DNA of 64,000 nt from Motiliproteus sediminis (GTDB lineage Bacteria > Pseudomonadota > Gammaproteobacteria > Pseudomonadales > Balneatricaceae), in contig NZ_JAERQK010000004.1 of NCBI RefSeq assembly GCF_017912535.1, positions 1-64,000 of the forward strand, read 5' to 3'. The translations under genes and the position numbers were made by a program. Below, piece after piece: positions 1-8,630 of this stretch (position 1 is the stretch's first letter; each line of letters begins with the position of its first letter). The notes under the pieces were generated by a model, which saw only the letters and a program-made list of their open reading frames with translations, made no database searches and was not told the DNA's origin.

Positions 1-2
1 AG

Positions 3-404
3 CACAGCATCAGCGGCGACTACGTCACCCACGTGCTGGACCGGATAGCCTAGTTCCGAGGTTATCCGAAAGCCATACGGACAGACCAAGGGCCGGAGTT
101 TACCGGCAAAGCGCTGGACCAGTGGGCGTATCGACATAGCGTGGAGCTGAAGCTGATCCAGGCAGGTAAGCCGACCCAGAACGCCTACATTGAAAGCTTC
201 AACGGCAAGTTCAGGGATGAATGCCTCAATGAGCATTGGTTCACCAGCTTGCCTCATGCCCGAGATCTCATAGCGATCTGGCGGCAGGACTACAACGAAC
301 ACCGTCCGCACTCAGCGCTGGGCTATGCAACGCCTGCTGAGTTTGCAGCCAGAACACGGCAGCAGCCGAAGGACGGTACAGAACGGAAATTACGAGATAA
401 ATGA
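3..404 (+). pseudogene. IS3-family transposase OrfB, 3' fragment with nonsense codon
   Basis: Frame 3 encodes the C-terminal half of the DDE integrase core. The second catalytic Asp lies in RTDQGPEFTG and the Glu in NAYIESFNGKFRDECLNE, followed by the typical HRPHSALGYATPAEF tail. A TAG codon at 51-53 interrupts the frame between VLDRIA and FRGYPKAIR, where related transposases read straight through. This looks like a single-base nonsense change. An initiation further down, at the GTG at 141, would lose the second Asp, so no active enzyme is expected. The 5' part lies outside the window. Confidence 0.82.
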
Positions 405-428
405 ACAGGGCTTTACTAGACGCAAACT

Positions 429-477
429 GGTACTAAATCTGGGGGCAGGTCATGGTACTAAATCTGGGGGCAGGTCA
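429..477. repeat. tandem duplicated IS terminal repeat (2 x 24 bp)
   Basis: The 24-base unit beginning GGTACTAAATCTGGGGGC occupies 429-452 and again 454-477, separated by one T. Both copies end in CAGGTCA, the IS right tip. Two directly repeated right ends suggest that a second copy of the element once inserted next to the first, or that local slippage duplicated the end. Confidence 0.9.
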
Positions 478-652
478 CATGGACCAGCGCACGCGGCTTA
501 TGCCGCGGCAGTATTTGGAGAGCCTGCGGGCGAACTGCGATAGCGACGGAATACCGCTCTCTGCAGCCTGGCTCAACCATTCTCTCCAAGCCCTGCGCCA
601 GTTCCATGCCGTTCCCCCGGACCACAGCGCCTTTAGGCTGCTTTGGTCGGCC

Positions 653-1804
653 TTACGCGGTTGTGGTGTCAGAGGCTACAACCTGGTTACGGCCTTTTTG
701 CTTGGCCTGATAGAGCAGTTGATCGGCGCGCTCCAGCAGCTCCTCGATTCGCTCCCCCGGCTGGTAGTCTGTCAGACCTATGCTGGTTGTGACGGGGATG
801 GTTCCGTTGGCTCCATCACTTATTTCGCACGCTTCGAAGGCTTGTCTCAGCTCCTCAGCCAATCTCTTGGCTTCGGCGGCATTGAGTCCTGGCAGAATGG
901 CCATGAACTCTTCACCGCCAAAACGTGCGATAGTATCGGACTTGCGCAGGTTGTCAGTTAGCACGGCCGCGGCTTGTCTGAGAACTTTGTCTCCAATCAG
1001 GTGGCCGTGATTGTCGTTAATTCGTTTGAAGCGATCCAGATCGCACATCAATACCGCAAAGCCTGTGTTGCCGGCGTTTGCATCCTCCATGACCAACTCG
1101 AACTGTTTCATCAGGACCCGTCTGTTAATCAGTCCGGTCAGAGCATCGCGCGTAGACTCGCGGTAAAGCTTGAGCAGCATTAGTAGCTGTCCACACTGAA
1201 TCCAAAGAGTGACGCCTGTGACCAGACCGATAACCCACAGGGTGTTCAGTGTCTCGGAGGTGGCGAGTTGGCCGAGCCAGGTTTGCAGACCGAGATAGCT
1301 GAGGGTGATCGTGGCGGCTAGCAGTGCACCGAAGAGTAGCGTTACCGGGAAAAGGCCTGTTAGCGCGACCACCATCATTGGCATGGCACTGTAACCGGCC
1401 AAAGGCGTCTCGGTGACGCCGGTCGCCATGATGATCATGCTTGCCAGATAAAAAGTGACGGATGACAGTATCGTGAACACCAGCACCGCGTGAGCGGTTA
1501 GCGGACGCGGTTTGCTGCGGCTAATCAGATATAACAGGCCAAGAAACGCGGTGAGCGCTACGCGAGCGAGGCTGATTCGACTGAAGTTCTCACTATTCAG
1601 CGTCAGGTAGTCGACAGGTATCCATGCGGGGACGGCGGCAACAAAGAACAGCAGCATGAAGCGCAAGCGCTTGGTGATGTAGTCGGCGCGGGTAGCGTTG
1701 AAATCGGGGGAGTGTTGTCGTGCACTGAGGATATCGCTGGGCTGAAAGCCTCCGAGCAGCCGTTTGATATTGCGGGTGGTGAGGTGCTCATTTGGTGCAC
1801 TCAT
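653..1804 (-). CDS. membrane-anchored diguanylate cyclase (GGDEF)
   Basis: The predicted product is a c-di-GMP synthase at the inner membrane. The N-terminal half has about five or six hydrophobic segments and no recognisable periplasmic ligand domain. The C-terminal half is a GGDEF domain with the active-site variant GGEEF in ARFGGEEFMAILPGL. The inhibitory I-site RKSD lies five residues before it, so product feedback inhibition is expected. I chose the ATG at 1804 because AAGGAGG lies 12 nt upstream; a longer frame opens at 1849. The gene stands alone beside the IS remnant, and its signal is unknown. Confidence 0.88.
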   Translation of the reverse strand: MSAPNEHLTTRNIKRLLGGFQPSDILSARQHSPDFNATRADYITKRLRFMLLFFVAAVPAWIPVDYLTLNSENFSRISLARVALTAFLGLLYLISRSKPRPLTAHAVLVFTILSSVTFYLASMIIMATGVTETPLAGYSAMPMMVVALTGLFPVTLLFGALLAATITLSYLGLQTWLGQLATSETLNTLWVIGLVTGVTLWIQCGQLLMLLKLYRESTRDALTGLINRRVLMKQFELVMEDANAGNTGFAVLMCDLDRFKRINDNHGHLIGDKVLRQAAAVLTDNLRKSDTIARFGGEEFMAILPGLNAAEAKRLAEELRQAFEACEISDGANGTIPVTTSIGLTDYQPGERIEELLERADQLLYQAKQKGRNQVVASDTTTA

Positions 1805-1988
1805 GGTCGTTATTGGCCTCCTTGCGTTTGGCGCAGCATAAACGATCAACAGGCGTCTCGCTATCTATCCGTCCCGTCGATGAAAGTGTCCTATGCTGAT
1901 ACGAGGTTTTTGCAACCGGGTCGGAGAAGGTCATGCCGTGCTGCTAGCCTACTCTGTACTTGGCCAAAAGTTCAAAAAAGGTGTTTCT

Positions 1989-2390
1989 ATGTCGCCAGAG
2001 GATATCGGAATTGTGCAGGCGAGCTTTAAGCGCTGTAGCCAACATATGGAATTTATTGATAATTTCTACCAGCGATTTATGGAAACCTCGTCAGATGTGA
2101 CGGCCCGTTTCGCCAATGTCGATATGGACCATCAGGTGGTAATGTTGCGAGGCTCGCTGGAACTGATGTTGGGCTGTGTGCACGAGCAGGACCCGGCGCA
2201 GTCTCTGGCGGCGCTGGCTGAACTGCATAGCCGTCGGGGTGTTGATATTCCTCCTCAACTCTACGACTACTGGCTGAGCAGTCTGTTAAGTACGGTGCGC
2301 GCGTACGATCATGAGTGCGACGCAGAACTACTGGCCGCGTGGGAGCGAGTCCTCTCGCCCGGTATCCGCTGTATGAAAGCGGGCTATTAG
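1989..2390 (+). CDS. single-domain globin-like haem protein
   Basis: This is a 133-residue protein of bacterial globin type. ITARF-like residues (VTARFANVDMDHQ) match the CD1 Phe region, and the His of LAELHSRRGVDIP fits the proximal F8 position in flavohaemoglobin- and Vitreoscilla-type globins. No reductase domain follows. The ATG at 1989 sits after a purine-rich AAAAAAGG stretch; an upstream start at 1893 would add 32 residues that do not resemble a globin. Plausible roles are oxygen or NO binding or sensing. No partner gene is evident. Confidence 0.75.
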   Translation: MSPEDIGIVQASFKRCSQHMEFIDNFYQRFMETSSDVTARFANVDMDHQVVMLRGSLELMLGCVHEQDPAQSLAALAELHSRRGVDIPPQLYDYWLSSLLSTVRAYDHECDAELLAAWERVLSPGIRCMKAGY

Positions 2391-2707
2391 CAGAGTCTTG
2401 CTGTTATGATTCGGGTCGGTTTGCGTTGTTCGCCCGAATGGCTTTGCGACGGTATTTCCTATTTCTTCGGCGCTTTGTTCATCGCTGCGGTCGCGGCGCT
2501 GATATGGCAAATTTATCGGCAGCGTTGATCCGCGTTGGTGATGGTCTTGGGGTGCAGCGTTTGTTCACCTGCGTTAGGCGGAGCAGGAGGGGGATGGTTA
2601 AGCTGTCTGGCTTTCCCCTATCCTTGTATGAGTGCACCCCGGGTGCAAAAAACTGGCGCCTTTTGATGCGCTGCAAAATGCTTGCTGTAAGTCATAGTTA
2701 TAACGAT
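2391..2707. other. intergenic region between globin and yqfO-like gene
   Basis: This 317-base stretch holds one candidate short membrane ORF (2406-2528). The remainder (2529-2707) shows no RNA gene or convincing terminator. An open frame continuous with the yqfO-like gene runs through it, but its translation has no family character. Confidence 0.5.
2406..2528 (+). CDS. candidate 40-residue single-span membrane protein
   Basis: An ATG-to-TGA frame encodes 40 residues: a short N-terminus with two Cys, then a hydrophobic span of about 20 residues (from GISYFFGALF to ALIW), ending in the basic tail QIYRQR. That is the layout of small inner-membrane proteins. The ribosome-binding site is weak and I recognise no family, so this is only a candidate. 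Confidence 0.25.
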   Translation: MIRVGLRCSPEWLCDGISYFFGALFIAAVAALIWQIYRQR

Positions 2708-3019
2708 ATGTATAAGTTATGTTTCTTCGTCCCTGAAGCTGAGCTGGAGCTGGTCAAGAAGGCGGTCTTCGCCTCCGGTGCCGGGCAGATAGGGAATTAC
2801 GATCACTGTTGCTGGCAAGTTCTGGGGGAGGGGCAGTTTCGCCCTCTGCAAGGAAGCCAGCCGGCGATAGGCGCATTAGGATCGCTGGAACGAGTACCCG
2901 AGTACCGTGTCGAGTTGGTCTGTGACGACGACAAGATAGCTGCTGCGGTAGCAGCGTTAAAGCGGGCCCACCCTTATGAAGAGGTGGCCTACGATGTGAT
3001 CAAACTGGCCGACATCTAG
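2708..3019 (+). CDS. YqfO/NIF3-like domain protein
   Basis: This 103-residue protein matches the small stand-alone form of the domain inserted in NIF3/YqfO proteins (COG3323 type). Markers are MYKLCFFVPE at the start, GQIGNYDHCCWQV in the middle and AHPYEEVAYDV near the end. It belongs to the PII/CutA-like ferredoxin-fold group, and its biochemical role is not established. The ATG at 2708 gives the family's usual length; a longer frame opens at 2315. It ends 41 bases before the V-ATPase operon and may be cotranscribed with it. Confidence 0.8.
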   Translation: MYKLCFFVPEAELELVKKAVFASGAGQIGNYDHCCWQVLGEGQFRPLQGSQPAIGALGSLERVPEYRVELVCDDDKIAAAVAALKRAHPYEEVAYDVIKLADI

Positions 3020-3060
3020 CAGCAAGAGTCGCCGGTGTAGCCAGGAAGAAGGGAATTTCC

Positions 3061-4419
3061 GTGAGTCAGCAGTTAATCCGCTATTCCAAGATCCTAGAAA
3101 TCGTTGGCGATATCATCAAAGTCTATGTGCCTGAGCCAGCAGCCGGCGAAGTCGCAGAGATCTGCTTTGGTGACCTGGCGATGATCGACAGCGACGAAGG
3201 CAGCAGCCGGCCGCGGTTGGCGCAAGTGATTCGGCTCGATAAAGAGGTGATTTCGCTGCAGGTCTTTTCCGGCGCTAAAGGGATCTCTACGCGCTCGTCG
3301 GTGCGCTTCCTGGGACGCTCAATGGAAGCGGTGTTCTCGCCCAACATTCTGGGGCGTTGTTTTTCCGGTGCCGGCACACCGATCGATGGTGGGCCGGACC
3401 TCAGTGATGATCCGCGTACCGAGATCGATGGTCCCACCGTTAACCCGGTTCGGCGGTCGTTGGCTTCGCGAATGATCCGCACCAATGTGCCGATGATTGA
3501 TGTTTTCAACTGTCTGGTCGAAAGTCAGAAGATCCCCATCTTCTCGGTCGCCGGTGAGCCCTATAATCAGCTACTGGCCCAAATCGGGACCAATGCCGAT
3601 GCCGATATCGTGATCTTTGGCGGGATCGGGTTGATCTTTGACGACTACTACTTTTTCCGGCGTGCGTTTGAAGAGGCGGGGGTGCTCGCGCGTACCTCCA
3701 TGTTCGTGCATTTGGGCTCTGATCCGACGGTTGAGGCATTGCTGGTGCCAGATATGGCGCTGGCAGTGGCAGAACGCTTCGCCGTTGAAGAGGGTAAGCG
3801 TGTCCTGGTGCTGCTGACGGATATGACCGCGTACGCCGACGCCTTGAAAGAGGTGGGTATATCGATGGAGCACGTACCCTCCAACCGCGGTTATATGGGG
3901 GATCTCTATTCCCAGTTGGCGCGGCGTTACGAAAAGGCCTGCGACTATCGCGGTGCTGGCTCGGTGACCATTCTGTCGGTCACCACCATGCCCGGTGACG
4001 ATGTCACGCACCCGGTGCCCGATAATACCGGTTATATCACCGAAGGGCAGTTCTACCTCCATGACGGGGTTATCGATCCGTTTGGCTCGCTGTCACGACT
4101 AAAGCAGCACGTTATCGGCAAGGTGACTCGTGAAGATCATTCGCAGATCATGAATACCATGGTGCGCTTTTACGCCGAAGCCAAAGATGCGCAGCAAAAA
4201 CAGGCGATGTCCTTCGATCTCACCGAATATGATCACCGGCTGCTGAAGTTTGGTCGGCTGTTTAAACAGCGCTTTATGGATATCGCCGTTTCCATGCCCT
4301 TGGAAGAGGCGCTGGATACCAGCTGGCAGACGCTGGCAGAGTGCTTCAAGGCTGAAGAGCTGCTGATGAAGCAAGCATTGGTGGACAAGTACTTTCCTGC
4401 CTCTTCTGACGTAGCCTGA
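3061..4419 (+). CDS. ntpB: V/A-type ATPase subunit B
   Basis: This is the non-catalytic nucleotide-binding subunit of the V1/A1 headpiece, which alternates with subunit A in the hexamer. It is 452 residues, the family's size, and carries the RecA-like fold without a canonical P-loop, together with conserved stretches such as EHVPSNRGYMGDLYSQLARRY-type B signatures near residue 285. It starts with GTG at 3061 after GGAAGAAGGG. It is the first gene of the operon, which is unusual because subunit A normally precedes B directly. Confidence 0.93.
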   Translation: MSQQLIRYSKILEIVGDIIKVYVPEPAAGEVAEICFGDLAMIDSDEGSSRPRLAQVIRLDKEVISLQVFSGAKGISTRSSVRFLGRSMEAVFSPNILGRCFSGAGTPIDGGPDLSDDPRTEIDGPTVNPVRRSLASRMIRTNVPMIDVFNCLVESQKIPIFSVAGEPYNQLLAQIGTNADADIVIFGGIGLIFDDYYFFRRAFEEAGVLARTSMFVHLGSDPTVEALLVPDMALAVAERFAVEEGKRVLVLLTDMTAYADALKEVGISMEHVPSNRGYMGDLYSQLARRYEKACDYRGAGSVTILSVTTMPGDDVTHPVPDNTGYITEGQFYLHDGVIDPFGSLSRLKQHVIGKVTREDHSQIMNTMVRFYAEAKDAQQKQAMSFDLTEYDHRLLKFGRLFKQRFMDIAVSMPLEEALDTSWQTLAECFKAEELLMKQALVDKYFPASSDVA

Positions 4420-4432
4420 CGGACTCGGGTTT

Positions 4433-5032
4433 ATGGGCAAGTTGGCACTCAACAAGAGCTCGATGCACCGTGAGTCGAAACGGCTGAAGTCGTTTGAGCA
4501 GTATCTGCCTGCGTTGGATCTCAAGCGGAAACAGATTATCGGCGAGCGCTTCAAGGCGCGTCGACGCATGGCTGAAATCGAGCAGGAAATTGCAGAGCAG
4601 CGGCAGCGGGTTGGCGAACAGTTGCCGATGTTGGCCGAGATGAATCTCGAGCTGGAGGGGCTGGTTCAGCTTGAACAGGTGACGCTTGGCGACGAGAACC
4701 TGGTCGGTATTCACCTTCCAGTGCTGGCCGATCTGCGCGTCGCACGCGCGCCCTATTCGCTGTTTTCACGGCCGCACTGGATCGATGCGCTGGCTAATCA
4801 ACTGGAACAGATGCTGCGGTTAAAGCTCGAAAAGCGAATCCAGCATCGCCGGATAGAGTTGCTGGAGCAGGCACTGCAGAAAACCACGCAGAGGATCAAC
4901 CTGTTCGAGAAAGTTCTGATCCCTCAAGCCCGTGAAAACATTCGCCGGATCCAGATTTTCCTCTCCGATGGCGAACGCGCCGGGGTGGTGCGGGCCAAGA
5001 TCTCCAAGGATAAAAAGAGGCGAGCGGGATGA
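4433..5032 (+). CDS. ntpD: V/A-type ATPase subunit D (central stalk)
   Basis: The product is the rotor shaft that connects the A3B3 head to the membrane ring. At 199 residues it consists mostly of long helices at both ends, as expected for the D/gamma-like coiled coil. The N-terminal part, MGKLALNKSSMHRESKRLK, is typical of the family. It follows B after 13 bases, and its TGA overlaps the ATG of subunit I. Confidence 0.9.
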   Translation: MGKLALNKSSMHRESKRLKSFEQYLPALDLKRKQIIGERFKARRRMAEIEQEIAEQRQRVGEQLPMLAEMNLELEGLVQLEQVTLGDENLVGIHLPVLADLRVARAPYSLFSRPHWIDALANQLEQMLRLKLEKRIQHRRIELLEQALQKTTQRINLFEKVLIPQARENIRRIQIFLSDGERAGVVRAKISKDKKRRAG

Positions 5033-6807
5033 GTATCGAGCGTCTTCAGAAGGCCACCGTCGCCGGAGTGGTGGCTCAGCAAGATGAGATTCTGCAGGCT
5101 TTGCAGCAGTTCGGTCATCTGCACTTGATTGATCTGCATAGCCAGCCGCGCGAAGAGGTCAGTTCTCTAGCGCCGGCAGAGTACAAAGAGGCGCTGCGCT
5201 ACCTGGATAACTGTCCCGAACAGCGGATGCAGGTGGATTCGTCGCCCCACTTTGATCCCTGTGCCATCGCTCAGCAGGTACTGGACGTGCGTAACGAGGC
5301 TCGGACACTGCACGACCGCAAGGACTTTCTTGAAAAGCGGATCGCCGACCTCAAGCCCTGGGGTAACTTCCAGCTTCCTGATGACACCCTCTACGGTGAA
5401 CGCTTGTGGTTCTATCTGGTTCCCAATTATCAGATGGACAAGCTGGAGCAACTGGAACTGCCCTGGAAGTGCGTGCACCGGGACAACCGCTTCTCTTACA
5501 TCGCGGTTATCTGCGCCCACGAGCCGGCACCTAAACTGCTGCCTGTGGAACGCACACATACCGGCAGCGTGCCACTGGAGCAGTTGGAGCGTGAGCTGTT
5601 CGACGTGAAGATGCGGCTTGAAGATCTTGCCGCTGAACGTCACTCGTTGTCACGCTGGATCTTATTACTGCGACGCAGTCTCGCATCCATAGAGGATGAG
5701 GATTCACGCCGTCTGGCATCGCTGATGGCGCTGGACAACGAGCAGGTTTTTGCGCTTCAGGGGTGGGTGCCGGAATCGCAGCTCGACGCTCTTCGTGCCG
5801 TCGCGGACGAACACAGTTTGGCGTTGGCGCTGGAGCCTCCCCTGGAGGATGAGCTCCCGCCAACGCTGCTTAGCAATCCGCAAAATCTGGCCGGTGGTGA
5901 AGAGATTGTGCGCTTCTACCAGATGCCGGGCTACCGCAGTTGGGATCCGTCACGGGTAGTGTTTTTCTCCTTCGCGCTGTTTTTTGCCCTGATCCTTTCT
6001 GATGCTGGTTATGCGGCCATGCTGGGACTACTGGTGGTTGTTTATTGGGGTAAGCTCGGGCGGACCGAAACCGGTCGTCGAATTCGGGCGCTGGCATCCG
6101 CTCTGACCGGCACCTCGTTGGTTTACGGGGTGTTGGTGGGCAGCTACTTTGGCGCCGAGGCGCCTTTTGCACCGCTGGCGTCGCTGCAACTGCTTGATTT
6201 GAGCAATTTCGACCAGATGATGAAGCTCTCAGTGGTCGTCGGTACCGGGCATATCATCCTCGCGAACCTGATCTCGGCCTGGCAATGCAGGAGGACGGTT
6301 CGTGCTGTGGCTAGTCTTGGTTGGGTGGCGCTGTTGCTGGCGGGCCTGGGTTACTGGTTGTTGCAGCTTCAGACGTTGAGCATCCTGTTGGTCGTGGCAG
6401 GGCTGTTGGCCATTTTGTTGTGCAGTAGCGCGCGCTCCTGGGAGTGGCGTCTGTTGCACTGGCGTTTGCTGGATGGATTGCTGGCATTGACCGGCATTTC
6501 CAAGGTGTTTGGTGACGTGCTCAGCTACCTCCGCCTGTTCGCGCTGGGGTTGGCGAGCGCATCGTTGGCGCTGACCTTCAATCAGTTGGCGGTCGATATG
6601 GCCGCAACGGGGGGCGCGCTGGGCTTTTTGATGCAGATTCTGATCCTGTTGCTGGGGCACCTGATCAACTTTGTGCTTTCGGTAGTGAGCGGTGTGATCC
6701 ACGGGTTACGCCTCAATCTACTGGAGTTCTTTAACTGGAGCCTTTCGGATGAAGGCTATCCTTTTCAACCGTTTGCGAAAAAAGAGGTGGAAGCTTGGAC
6801 AACTTGA
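5029..6807 (+). CDS. ntpI: V/A-type ATPase subunit I (membrane stator)
   Basis: The product is the a-subunit homologue that forms the ion half-channels against the c-ring. It has 592 residues: the N-terminal half is cytosolic and helical, and from about residue 310 there are several transmembrane segments. The segment LSYLRLFALGLA contains Arg502, corresponding to the essential arginine facing the c-ring glutamate. The ATG overlaps the D stop codon (ATGA), which suggests translational coupling. Confidence 0.93.
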   Translation: MSIERLQKATVAGVVAQQDEILQALQQFGHLHLIDLHSQPREEVSSLAPAEYKEALRYLDNCPEQRMQVDSSPHFDPCAIAQQVLDVRNEARTLHDRKDFLEKRIADLKPWGNFQLPDDTLYGERLWFYLVPNYQMDKLEQLELPWKCVHRDNRFSYIAVICAHEPAPKLLPVERTHTGSVPLEQLERELFDVKMRLEDLAAERHSLSRWILLLRRSLASIEDEDSRRLASLMALDNEQVFALQGWVPESQLDALRAVADEHSLALALEPPLEDELPPTLLSNPQNLAGGEEIVRFYQMPGYRSWDPSRVVFFSFALFFALILSDAGYAAMLGLLVVVYWGKLGRTETGRRIRALASALTGTSLVYGVLVGSYFGAEAPFAPLASLQLLDLSNFDQMMKLSVVVGTGHIILANLISAWQCRRTVRAVASLGWVALLLAGLGYWLLQLQTLSILLVVAGLLAILLCSSARSWEWRLLHWRLLDGLLALTGISKVFGDVLSYLRLFALGLASASLALTFNQLAVDMAATGGALGFLMQILILLLGHLINFVLSVVSGVIHGLRLNLLEFFNWSLSDEGYPFQPFAKKEVEAWTT

Positions 6808-7241
6808 TCTTGGCCTTGGGGTGGGCTGGTTTGTATGGTCCCATGGCGTTGGGAGCGATCGGCAGCATGATCGGCTGTGCGCTGGCTGGGCAGGCTGCCT
6901 GCGGGGCCTTGTTGGAAACCGAATCCGGTCATGGCCGCTTTATCGGTATCTCGGCAATGCCCTCTTCGCAGGCTATTTACGGCATCGTGGTGATGTTCGC
7001 ATTGAACCGGCCGGTCACGGTCGACAATGCGGGAGGACTGTTTGGTATCGGTATTCTGGTGGGGCTGGCATTGATGTTCAGTGGTATCTGGCAGGGCAAA
7101 TGCTGTGCCAGCGTGATCAACGTGTCCAAGATCCGACCTGAAGTGTTCGGCATGTCAATTGCGCCGGCGGCTATCGTTGAGGGCTTTGCCGTTTTTGCTT
7201 TCATCTTTGCTCTGGTAATCAGCGCCGGCATTCCGGCTTAA
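6795..7241 (+). CDS. ntpK: V/A-type ATPase subunit K (rotor ring, Na+-type ligands)
   Basis: The product is the 148-residue duplicated two-hairpin proteolipid of the rotor ring. By alignment with the Na+-ATPase NtpK of Enterococcus hirae, the ligand positions read M55, S58, Q59, Q100 and E129, with matching spacings. That is Leu to Met and Thr to Ser, with both Gln and the Glu kept, so Na+ coupling is a reasonable inference. Only the second hairpin carries the carboxylate. The start is a TTG at 6795 behind GAGGTGG, overlapping the end of subunit I by 13 bases. Confidence 0.9.
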   Translation: MDNLILALGWAGLYGPMALGAIGSMIGCALAGQAACGALLETESGHGRFIGISAMPSSQAIYGIVVMFALNRPVTVDNAGGLFGIGILVGLALMFSGIWQGKCCASVINVSKIRPEVFGMSIAPAAIVEGFAVFAFIFALVISAGIPA

Positions 7242-7250
7242 GGAGGTCCC

Positions 7251-7943
7251 ATGGCGGAACCGTCACAGCAACAGGCCCAACATGCCTCGTCAGGTGTCGA
7301 AGCGCTGATTGAGCGCCTGCGGGACCAGGGCGTCAAAAAGGGACAGCAGGAAGCCGAAAAGCTGGTCGAGGAAGCGCAGCGTCGTGCTGACTGGCTAGTG
7401 TCGCAGGCGCGCGAGGAAGCCGACGCGATGGTGAAAAAGGCGCGTGACGAGGCGGATAAACTCAATCGCTCCTCGTTGGATGCGCTGCGCATTGCCGCCC
7501 GCGACATGAACCTTGAGATCAAAGAGAGCCTCACCCGCAGCTTTTCTGATCAGGTGCGCCGGCTGGTTGCCCAGCAGATGGACAACGAGGCCTTCTTGCG
7601 CCAGCTGGTGCTTGAGGTGGTTGGCCGGGTTCGGGATGAGACCCATCTCGATGCGGCGGGAGATAAAGAAGTGTTGTTGCCGGAAGGCGTGATTGGGCTT
7701 GAAGAGTTGCGGCGCAATCCCAGCGAGTACAAAGATGGGCGGCTAAGCCGGCTGGTCCAGTCTCTGGCAGGCGAGATTCTCAGCGACGGGGTGTCCTTTG
7801 GTGCCGGCAAGGGCAAAGGGATTCGGGTCCGTATCACGGCCTCGGAAACTGAGGTCGATCTCTCTGCCGAGGCGGTATCCGAGATGCTGCTGAAGCATTT
7901 GCAGCCGCGTTTTCGCGCCATCCTTGAAGGGGTGGTCAAGTAA
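7251..7943 (+). CDS. ntpE: V/A-type ATPase subunit E (peripheral stalk)
   Basis: At 230 residues the protein has a long charged N-terminal helix (about residues 15-110) rich in Ala, Glu, Lys and Arg, then a compact C-terminal head. This is the plan of the stator subunit that holds subunit I to the AB head. Its ATG has a perfect AAGGAGG six bases upstream, so it may be translated strongly. In Chlamydia and Treponema E is the first gene of the operon; here it is fifth. Confidence 0.85.
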   Translation: MAEPSQQQAQHASSGVEALIERLRDQGVKKGQQEAEKLVEEAQRRADWLVSQAREEADAMVKKARDEADKLNRSSLDALRIAARDMNLEIKESLTRSFSDQVRRLVAQQMDNEAFLRQLVLEVVGRVRDETHLDAAGDKEVLLPEGVIGLEELRRNPSEYKDGRLSRLVQSLAGEILSDGVSFGAGKGKGIRVRITASETEVDLSAEAVSEMLLKHLQPRFRAILEGVVK

Positions 7944-7946
7944 GTT

Positions 7947-8630
7947 ATGGCTCAATCCGGCAGCTACTACACCCTGGTCGCCAGTTTGCCGCACCTGCCG
8001 CATCTGTTCAGTGCCAAGCGCTTACCCTGCTCGCGGATACAGCTCGATCGGCGTTTGTCGATGTTGGAAGCTGACGATCGCGAGCAGTTGGAACTGATGG
8101 AGTCCCTGCTCTGGTGGGACCGCCAGAGCGTGGTGCCTGAGCCGGACGAGCTGATCTGTGGCGACAAGCGAGCTCAGGTGGAGCAGTTGCGAAACCCGTT
8201 GCTGAAGGGATTCACCCTGTGGCGGCTTGAGTTACGAACCCTGATTGCCGCGCTGCGACGGCGCCGGCTGGGGTTGGCTCCTCCAGACTCATCGACCCGC
8301 TGGGGCGTGGGGCGCTGGACGGAGCAGATTATTGCCAACTGGCAGTCGCCGGCGTTCGGGTTGGAGTTCTGTTTTCCGTTTGCGCAGGAACTCCATGAAC
8401 TGCTGGCCAAGGACCAAAGCCTGGAAGCTGAAAAACTGTTGATGGGCGAGCTCTGGACCCGCCTGACGCGGCTGCAGGACGACCACTATTTTGACTTTGA
8501 AGCGGTAGCGCTCTACGTGATGCGCTGGCACTTGGTGGAGCGCTGGACGCACCATGAGCGCGACGCGGCTATAGAACGATTCGACCACCTGGTGGACCAG
8601 GCGCTCGAACAGCAAGGGATAGAACTCTGA
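7947..8630 (+). CDS. DUF2764 protein of the V-ATPase operon
   Basis: This 227-residue protein lies between E and A, the place where bacterial V-ATPase operons of the Chlamydia/Treponema kind carry the DUF2764 family. The N-terminus (GSYYTLVASLPHLPHLF) is typical of it. By position it is thought to replace the C (or C plus F) subunit, since no separate C, F or G gene exists in the operon. It starts four bases after E, and its TGA overlaps the ATG of A by one base. Confidence 0.8.
   Translation: MAQSGSYYTLVASLPHLPHLFSAKRLPCSRIQLDRRLSMLEADDREQLELMESLLWWDRQSVVPEPDELICGDKRAQVEQLRNPLLKGFTLWRLELRTLIAALRRRRLGLAPPDSSTRWGVGRWTEQIIANWQSPAFGLEFCFPFAQELHELLAKDQSLEAEKLLMGELWTRLTRLQDDHYFDFEAVALYVMRWHLVERWTHHERDAAIERFDHLVDQALEQQGIEL

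Larger units (their letters stand above)
1..477 (+). mobile_element. right end of a decayed IS3-family insertion sequence
   Basis: The window opens inside an IS3-family element. It holds the 3' part of the integrase-type transposase and then a right end whose last bases are GGGGGCAGGTCA. Read from the outside this is TGACCTGCCCCC, the usual IS3 terminal inverted repeat with TG...CA tips. The left end and orfA lie outside the window. The reading frame contains an in-frame stop, so this copy probably cannot move alone. Confidence is high for the family and moderate for the exact boundary, because the terminal repeat occurs twice. Confidence 0.8.

Noticed and set aside
452-961. 169-residue open frame on the plus strand at the IS border
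   Set aside because: It runs antisense through the 3' end of the diguanylate cyclase gene, whose GGDEF domain is unmistakable, and its translation shows no family.
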